A stretch of 64,000 nucleotides of DNA from contig CM064690.1 of the NCBI GenBank assembly GCA_032717465.1, positions 29,056,653-29,120,652 of the forward strand, in the 5' to 3' direction. The notes beneath the pieces are model-generated. The model searched no databases and was not told where the DNA came from. It was given only the letters and a program-made list of their open reading frames with translations. Source of the DNA: Coenobita brevimanus. Lineage: Eukaryota; Arthropoda; Malacostraca; Decapoda; Coenobitidae. Below are positions 57,956-64,000 of this stretch, piece by piece. Position 1 is the stretch's first letter. The number at the start of each line of letters is the position of its first letter. Position numbers and translations under genes: made by a program.

Positions 57956-58430
57956 AGCCTATCTATCTATCTATCTATCTGTCTGTCTGTCTGTCTATCT
58001 GTCTATCTCTCTATCTTTCTATCTATCACCAGACGCCTTAATGCCGTTTGGGTTGGCTGCAGACAAATCGCCTCCATGCCCCCTGTCCCCCGCCGTTCCT
58101 CTTCCCTCCCCCATCTTACCCCCTTCTCTCATATACCTCTCTACTCCATCCCTCCATCTCATCCCCAATCTCCCCCTCGCGCCTCCCCCCTCCACTTCAC
58201 TCATATAGTTAGTCTCTCACTCCATCCTCTCCACGTGGCCAAACCACCTGATTGTATTTCTGAAAACGCTTTCTATCATATCCACATTAACACCACAACG
58301 CTCCTTAACTGCACATCTTTCTCTCAGATAACTCGCTAGATTCACGCATTCACGAGTTCTTATTATATTATTTGTGTGATTAAGGCGTCTGGCAATAGAT
58401 AGGTAGATAGAGAGAGAGATGGATAGTGTG
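57956..58430 (-). pseudogene. LINE-A ORF C-terminus, longest copy, with inverted second end
   Basis: The minus strand reads VKERCGVNVDMIESVFRNTI RWFGHVERME, a stop, MSEVEGGGARGRLGMRWRDG V ... AGDRGHGGDLSAANPNGIKA S. RWFGHVERM ... RGRP..RW is the usual end of this LINE class. The plus strand begins with (TCTA)n and CCAGACGCCTTAAT, and at 58,379 ATTAAGGCGTCTGG leads into (GATA)n in the opposite direction, so two 3' ends face outward. Confidence 0.75.
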
Positions 58431-58926
58431 ATTAGGCCAGTTCCGTCAAAGGATAACACAGGATCCTCGTAACCAGTTCAGGGCAGTATCGTCTGAAGGT
58501 GAAATAAAAGGTCACAGCATCAAATATACATCCTCCACCGCCACTCTGACCTTCACGTCCTGCACCCCATCGATCACTACAGCAAGCACGACCCACCCAT
58601 GCCGGTCAGACTGGCGGATGCAGTTGGTTCCGTCTTCATCTCTGTTCATCCCGCCGGCCAGGCTGTTGTGCGTAGTTGGTTTCATCGGTGGGCCGTATTT
58701 TAGTGGCATTTATTTCCGTCTTTCCTCCTCCAGCCGGTCAGAATGGTGGACGTAGTTGGTTTCGTCATCTCAGCACCTGAAGTAAAAAAGATGTGGGGCC
58801 TTATGCTTAGGGAAGGTTTGGACTTAGAAGAACATCTCGTCTGCCTAATTACCCCCGTGCAGTCGGTAGGCAGAAATCCAACCCTTAATGGATTAGGGGA
58901 TTTCGCCGTACCTCCTCCTTAGCGAT

Positions 58927-58974
<48 letters not shown>

Positions 58975-59075
58975 GCGATTTATTATTATCAATATTTTCC
59001 CCTATAACGCCGTGATGTTCTCATGTAGGCAGTTTAGTTTTTAGTCTTTTCAGTCCGATGATGTATTTTTTGTTT
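58431..59075. other. Spacer with a threefold DETNY-like unit; no firm gene
   Basis: On the minus strand GATGAAACCAACTACG-type words recur three times (58,627-58,770) with CTGACCGGC, and short frames read DETNYVHHSDRLEEE and DETNYAQQPGRR before stops. A VVLAVVIDGVQDVKVRVAVE frame follows to 58,512. A (TTA)n tract lies at 58,928-58,973, beside M2 words. Exon or repeat is undecided. Confidence 0.25.
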
Positions 59076-59079
59076 ACCC

Positions 59080-59725
59080 CCGTGTGTGTGTGTGTCTCTG
59101 CTTGTGTACACATCTCAAAATGTTGGCACCGCATATCCATGAACCCTGGTGGATATGTGGCTATGGGTCAAGGAAGAGCTGATTAGGTTTTAAAGTGAAT
59201 CCAGATGCCGGAATAAATCATATATTTTATTATCGTTGCCGGGGGTATGTGCTCTCTGAGTTTTCTTGTTAACTCTTGTAGTGTTCAGACGGTGGCCTTA
59301 GGAGGGACTTAATGAACTGTGGGGGTTCTGTTCACAGCAGTCATTTACCTCTGCGCTACAACAGGTGCGCCGCAAGCTGAATAAATGTCGTGTGCAGCAG
59401 CAAGAATGAAATTCAATGTCGCTGCGCTGGAAAGGTTAACATCGACACACTATAGGTATCATGTAGAAAGTACAGAGAGCGCATACCTCCGCTAACGCTA
59501 GTAAAACTAATTATTTATTTCCTGCGTCCGAATCCAGATCCAGATTCACGTCAAAATGTTAACAGCTCTTCCTTGACCCACTGCCCACTTATCCACCAGA
59601 TTTCATTGAATTCCGATAACAATTTTTTTATACATATATATTGTGCACAAAGAGACAAACTGACATACACGGGTGAATACATAACTTCCTCCAGCTCCGT
59701 TGGCGGCGGTAACAACATACCAGAG
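59080..59725. mobile_element. Foldback family M3, two copies in inverted order
   Basis: A plus copy (59,085-59,262: GGTCAAGGAAGAGCTGATTA, GGGGGTATGTGCTCTCTGAG) and a minus copy (59,470-59,722: GCGCATACCTCCGC, CAGCTCTTCCTTGACCCACT, ACTTCCTCCAGCTCCGTTGG). They face each other around about 200 bp of unrelated sequence. Confidence 0.65.
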
Positions 59726-60309
59726 AATATTAAAGTGTTTTAGGCAAATTAAATCGCCGAGTTAACATTGCGAAAAAAATTAAAAATATAGTTGCCTTGA
59801 AAGAAGTAGAAGAAAATGAAGAAGACTTAGGTGGAGAGGGAAAGAGTGGATGGAAGAAGGGTTGAGTCAAGAAGGGGGGTGGATGGACAAGACGAAGTGG
59901 ATGGGAGAGGTGTTAGGGTCACCAAAGCACTGGCGTTGCTGTGAACCCTGGCTTGACCCGGGCCCCCTCAGGCATACCGTAGCACTCCTGTGTGAGCATC
60001 GGGATTGTTTAGTTTATGTACCCTTGCCTCCCCCCCACCTTTCCCCCCACCGGCCCCACCTTCCCCTTCCCCACCTGCCCCCACCTTGCCCTTCCCCCCT
60101 AGTCCCCTTTCTCCCCTGCCTCCCCCCCAATTTGTGGAGATCTAGCTACGCCACTGCTCTAGAATCACTTAGAATCGCACCGGCATTGCTTTGCGTCTAC
60201 TTCGAAGAATGTGGTTAGTCAATCAATGCTCTACTTTTCTGCCTGGCCTTCTAACACTGCCATATGCCAATCAATACCACGTACTCCATTGTCTCTGGCC
60301 AGCTCGTGG

Positions 60310-60312
60310 TTA

Positions 60313-60355
<43 letters not shown>
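60310..60355. repeat. (CT)n microsatellite
   Basis: CT run of about 38 bases. Confidence 0.95.
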
Positions 60356-60356
<1 letters not shown>

Positions 60357-60489
60357 CAAGGAATTTCAGTCACATCTTCAAAACCCCCGCCTCACACCTT
60401 TACTTCCATGTACCAGTCACTTCCTCATACCTGGCTGATTCTGGATAATTAAGTGATTCAGGGAAGTAGCCAGGTATGTCGGTGCTAAT

Positions 60490-60895
60490 AGGCTACAAAT
60501 AATTCCAGTCTTTCATTTTGATACCCCAGCCCTCTTTTCTCGAGTTTCATTTTATTTACGTATTTTTCTGAAAAGTAATCTTGTATTTTGAGCCTACTGC
60601 GAAGAATTACAGTAACATTTTGACCCCCCCCCCCACCTGCCTTCCATGTAGCACCACAGGCTGGATCGTTTTTGGAAATTTTCTGATAAGCATCCAAATA
60701 TTTCATATATGATTGCAAAGAATTCGAGTCTCGCATATTAAAAACACAGATAACTTTCCTTCCGTACACATATTATGGATATATTTCGGTTATCAGTTTG
60801 TTTTTCTTTCTGTCTGTTCTGTCTCCCTAATTTTCCGCGAAGAATCCAGGTATTTAGCCTCTGATACAAAGAATTCCAGGCTCACATTTTGAAAA
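60490..60895. repeat. Local 4-fold diverged unit upstream of the 61-kb gene
   Basis: CAAAGAATTCCAGGCTCACA TTTTG (60,868) has relatives at 60,601 (GAAGAATTACAGTAACATTT), 60,490 (AAATAATTCCAGTCTTTCAT) and 60,716 (CAAAGAATTCGAGTCTCGCA). Each is preceded by a GCCT(A/C) word. Old tandem or dispersed repeat. Confidence 0.55.
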
Positions 60896-60919
60896 CTCCA
60901 CCCACTCTTCCAGCTCGAG

Positions 60920-61100
60920 TTCCCCGATTGGCTGAGCTGGGGTGGCGTCGATGGTGATTGGCTGGCTCGAAGTAGGTGGCGTGGAAGGCGCGGCGTAGGA
61001 GCACATTAGTCTCTGGAGTGCCCTACCATCAACACGTGCGCGCCAGCAACTAGTCCGTGGGATATTTAAAACGACTGATAACAGGAGGCAAATTTTTGGA
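60920..61100 (+). promoter_or_regulatory. Promoter of the 61.1-kb gene
   Basis: TATTTAAA at 61,063-61,070 is a good TATA box, 57 bases before the ATG; transcription would start near 61,093-61,100. Two inverted CCAAT boxes (GATTGGCTGA at 60,926 and GATTGGCTGG at 60,956) lie 30 bases apart, and a CACGTG E-box is at 61,033-61,038. Together they fit an NF-Y-type, TATA-driven promoter. Confidence 0.6.
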
Positions 61101-61126
61101 AGAATCATTTGCTAACTCTCGGCAGG

Positions 61127-61716
61127 ATGGTCAGCGGAGGAGTAAGTAGTGTATTTGTATTGGCCAAAACTGAATTCATATTGGGAAAGGAGGTGAAAGC
61201 AAGAGTTTGAGACCGTATTATTAGTGAGGTTGGACTTGAACGAAGAAACGTGTAGTCTGCTGGGTATAGATTTCCAGGTCCACTGTCATTCGTTACTTTC
61301 TGTGCACAGATATATTTTTCCTGATGGTTGTTTGTATGATTCGTTCGATTTTGACAATTTTTTACTCTATCGCAAGTGATACCTACCTGGGGGGAGGAGG
61401 GGGCGGGGTCCCAGAAGAAAAAATAATAACCTAATTGGGGTGAGGAGGGGGCGGGGTCCTAGAAGAAAAAATAAATAGATAAATATTAACACAAAAAGTA
61501 AATCGATATCTGAGAGTGGATTTGTAAACTATACCCGTCTTCTGTAGGTCTGTATACTTTTTAATTTGAATTTTTTAGGGGTGTGTATAAGAAGTACTTA
61601 ATGAAGCCAAGGAAGGGAAATTGCTGTACAGTAAATATTTCACAATTTGCTTTACTGTCGTATTCTCGTTCGCTTCGGATCTTTTGTAAGACCTCTTCCT
61701 ATCGATTTATTTTGCC

Positions 61717-61747
<31 letters not shown>

Positions 61748-62455
61748 GCCTCCTTCCCTCATCTGCAAATGAGGTTAGGTAGGGTCCGGAAGGAAAGAAT
61801 GTGGGAGAACTATCCAACACCATGCTCAGTCAGTGGGCCATACATTCATTCACTCATCATTCAAGCCCCTGGATTCCTGACTCCACCAGTTAACTCTTGT
61901 AAGATATTGAAGTAATTAACGCTGATATATGAAGAGGTATAAGCGTCATACAAAAAGATACTAAGACGTGATATGCAAAATACATAATTAAAGAAGAAAC
62001 ACTTTGAAATCTCCCTTGCCAACGAGAATACGAAGATACTAATGACCTTGTAACCTCCGTCCTGGGCCCGTATTTACAGACTTTCTTAAGCTGATTGTAA
62101 GCAACATTGTTTATGAATATGTTTGCCTCCACTCCTACAGAAAACGAAAAAAAAATCTTTATAGCTAGCTGTTGTGGAGGCCTCTTTATCCTTTAATTGG
62201 CTTATATAACGTACCCAGGAAGTCGAGCTTGTTAATGACTCCACTTCGGTGTACGCGACGAGGGTGACTAACGGTGGCCGGTACGTGACGAAAACGGTAC
62301 AGGATGGAGGTGAAGGGTACGTGGAGCACGGTGCAGGGGGTACACGGGTGGTTTCCTATACCTACAAGGCCAACAACTTCGATGGATTCCAGCAGTACTT
62401 TAAGACGGTAGAGGAGGGGCAGGGGGATGTAGAATTGTGTTGGTTGGATGCGTAG
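61127..62455 (+). CDS. Small unrecognised 83-residue protein, two exons
   Basis: Exon 1 (61,127-61,141) encodes MVSGG and ends at GTAAGT in phase 0. Exon 2 (62,219-62,455) follows TATATAACGTACCCAG, also in phase 0, and reads EVELVNDSTSVYATRVTNGG RYVTKTVQDGGEGYVEHGAG and on to DVELCWLDA and TAG. The product has no signal peptide or membrane segment; alternating polar and beta-branched residues with GG turns suggest a small beta-sheet protein, with one cysteine. I recognise no family. Support comes from the TATA/CCAAT promoter, consensus splice sites, matching phase and non-repetitive composition. Exon 2 could also belong to a longer transcript with a different first exon. Confidence 0.6.
61720..61885. 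repeat. (CAT)n plus dispersed repeat, in the intron
   Basis: (CAT)n at 61,722-61,746 then GGTTAGGTAGGGTCCGGAAG ... TTCATTCACTCATCATTCAA GCCCCTGGATTCCTGACTCC, matching 46,090-46,260 in order and direction. Confidence 0.7.
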
Positions 62456-62558
62456 ATGTGTCGGTGTTTGTGCAATGTTGATGGTTCTGCAAGGTGTCAG
62501 GGTTAGCAGAGCATTGCTTTGTTTCTTTTTCTGTTGCTGGAGAACACTTTGAAAAAGC

Positions 62559-62636
62559 ACTGGATCATTAACCCTACAACACCTGCTCAGTAGCGTAACT
62601 GGATCATTAACCCTACAACACCTGCTCAGTAGCGTA
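62559..62636. repeat. 39-bp tandem duplication in the 3' region
   Basis: ACTGGATCATTAACCCTACA ACACCTGCTCAGTAGCGTA occurs twice in direct order with no mismatch by eye, about 100 bases after the stop codon of the small gene. Recent duplication. Confidence 0.95.
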
Positions 62637-63150
62637 GCTGACTCCACCGCTAGGGGGTCAAGGTGGCTGCTGTGCATTGTGCACTCATTAGAAAATCCTA
62701 AATTTCAAATGGGGGGCCATAGTTCTGACGTGGGGCAGCGCCCCCTCCATGCCAAGCTTGGCTATGGCATTGCACTTTTTTTTCTCTCTCTCATGTCCCT
62801 TTGCTACACCCCCAACAGTAGCTCATCCCACCAATATCTTGATGTCCCACGACCATTTCTTCCTCTCCTTACCCTCCCCCCCACCACCTTCAGATTACCC
62901 TCGTGGTCTGATATATGCCATCCCTACACCCACACCACTACTTCCACACCACCATTTTCACAGGGTACACTTTGCAGCCCCACCCCCCGCCCACCACATG
63001 TCCAGCCCATACCCATGCCACCCACGCCTGTGCCCATCATTGGTGTCTTGATACCTGTGTGACGGTGTCATGATGCCGGGAAGGTCACACGATCTACGAA
63101 CGCGTGTGTTCTTGATCATGTTCTTGTTTTTCTCCCTATTCTTGTTTTTG
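62637..63150. other. No gene seen; C-rich sequence
   Basis: 3' flank of the small gene, C-rich between 62,860 and 63,040. No consensus AATAAA is obvious on the plus strand here, so the transcript end is undefined. Confidence 0.4.
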
Positions 63151-63154
63151 TTCT

Positions 63155-63675
63155 TCATTATCATCATCATCATTATTATTATTATTGTTATTATTATTAT
63201 TATTATTATTACTACTACTACTATTACTACTACTACTACTGCTGCTGATGCTACTTTTACAGACGTTGCTTGTTGAATATTTTCCTTCTCTTGTTTCTGT
63301 TTTCCCATGTCATCATCTGATTTATTTATTCATTTATTTCTTACTCTCACTGCCACACCCACATCAGCAGACAGAGCCGTACCCGCAGCACAAAAGACAT
63401 CATCATGAGTTTCTAGTGGAGTTTTATTCATGCTCTACATTGCATTATTATTATTATTATTATTATAATTATTATTATTATTATTATTATTATTTTGCAT
63501 GAAGAACCGGGGGCACGGAAGGTACAGTAGTGTGACGGTAGTAAAGAGACTAATAATTGTAGTTGTTGTTGTTGTGGTAGTGGTAGTGGTTGTGGAGGTG
63601 GTAGAGTTGTAGTTGTGGTAATAGATGTGGTCCTAGTTGCTATTGTTGTTGTAGTGATTATTATTATTATCAATA
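63155..63675. repeat. Triplet tracts (ATT, ACT, GTT/GGT) and R-CTC inverted copy
   Basis: ATC/ATT/ACT triplets at 63,158-63,245, (ATT)n at 63,443-63,494, GTT/GGT triplets at 63,555-63,670. At 63,345-63,392 CACCCACATCAGCAGACAGA GCCGTACCC is the inverse of repeat R-CTC. Confidence 0.85.
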
Positions 63676-64000
63676 TAATTACCAGTAAAACGTCGGCGAG
63701 GCACAAGCGAGGGTAGTTAGATCCGAAAGCATTAAAATGTCGCCTTACACCCCGAGGATGCCTAGAGTATATTGATGGCTATCTACCTACCAAGTTTCAT
63801 GCCTTTACGACAAACTGTCTGGCCTGTGGCCCTTTTTTGAAGATTTTCGACATGCTGCACTTGGCACGTGTCACGTGCACCACCCGGGTGTGATGACACC
63901 TGTCAAAAACAAATCTTAAAGAATGAGGCTATCATGTGGTGCAGACCACGCAGTGATCGGCCCTGTGGTTGCAGAGGTATAAGCTTCTCAAAAGCGTTAC
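63676..64000. other. No gene seen
   Basis: Mixed-composition sequence at the window end. No exon, RNA gene or named repeat is recognised. Confidence 0.4.

Noticed and set aside
59850..60218. Plus-strand 122-residue frame
   Set aside because: The second half is a C-rich low-complexity stretch, the first half has no family or splice support.
60854..61108. Minus-strand 84-residue frame with a signal-peptide-like start (MILPKICLLLSVVL)
   Set aside because: It lies exactly over the TATA, E-box and CCAAT elements of the plus-strand gene and ends inside a local repeat. It has no splice or family support. Kept as a weak alternative only.

Overview
The window looks like nuclear DNA of an arthropod, most likely a decapod crustacean (crab-like). 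The reasons are very dense AC/GT and AG/CT microsatellites, many short inverted-repeat elements and LINE fragments, genes split by long introns with GT-AG junctions, CCTAA-like (arthropod telomere-type) pentamers, and one exon that reads clearly as animal glutamate-cysteine ligase. The species call is inference. I see no bacterial operon, rRNA, tRNA or CRISPR array.

Layout. From 1 to 16.6 kb there is almost only repeat DNA: LINE 3' ends, MITE-like elements, a 400-bp foldback at 5.6-6.0 kb and compound (AC)n satellites. At 16,665-16,814 (minus) is the first coding exon of the glutamate-cysteine ligase catalytic subunit; the rest of that gene would lie to the left, but no further exon is visible here. 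From 17 to 32 kb the window holds repeats and a decayed retroelement protease.

The main coding block is on the minus strand from 55.4 to 32.2 kb. Three exons at 55,354-51,883 fit together in phase 0 and encode a probable single-pass membrane protein with a long Ser/Asn-rich tail built of 10-residue repeats. Next come two mucin-like genes in tandem: an 8.4-kb exon (35,785-44,165, about 2,790 residues, with roughly 170 copies of a 6-residue Thr/Pro repeat) and a shorter one (32,241-34,057, about 604 residues). They share order, a QNQNQNQ marker, a Thr-rich mucin block, a PINP tail and the same intron phase at the acceptor, so I read them as paralogues. Neither contains a domain I can name.

On the plus strand, a compact gene at 61,127-62,455 has a TATA box, two inverted CCAAT boxes and two exons in phase 0, giving an 83-residue protein I do not recognise. 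A weaker two-exon plus-strand candidate lies at 46,743-48,304. Between 54 and 59.7 kb at least three LINE families and inverted-repeat elements are nested in introns and spacers.

Limits: exon calls rest on splice motifs, reading frame and phase seen by eye. No alignment, transcript or database search was run. Repeat boundaries are approximate.
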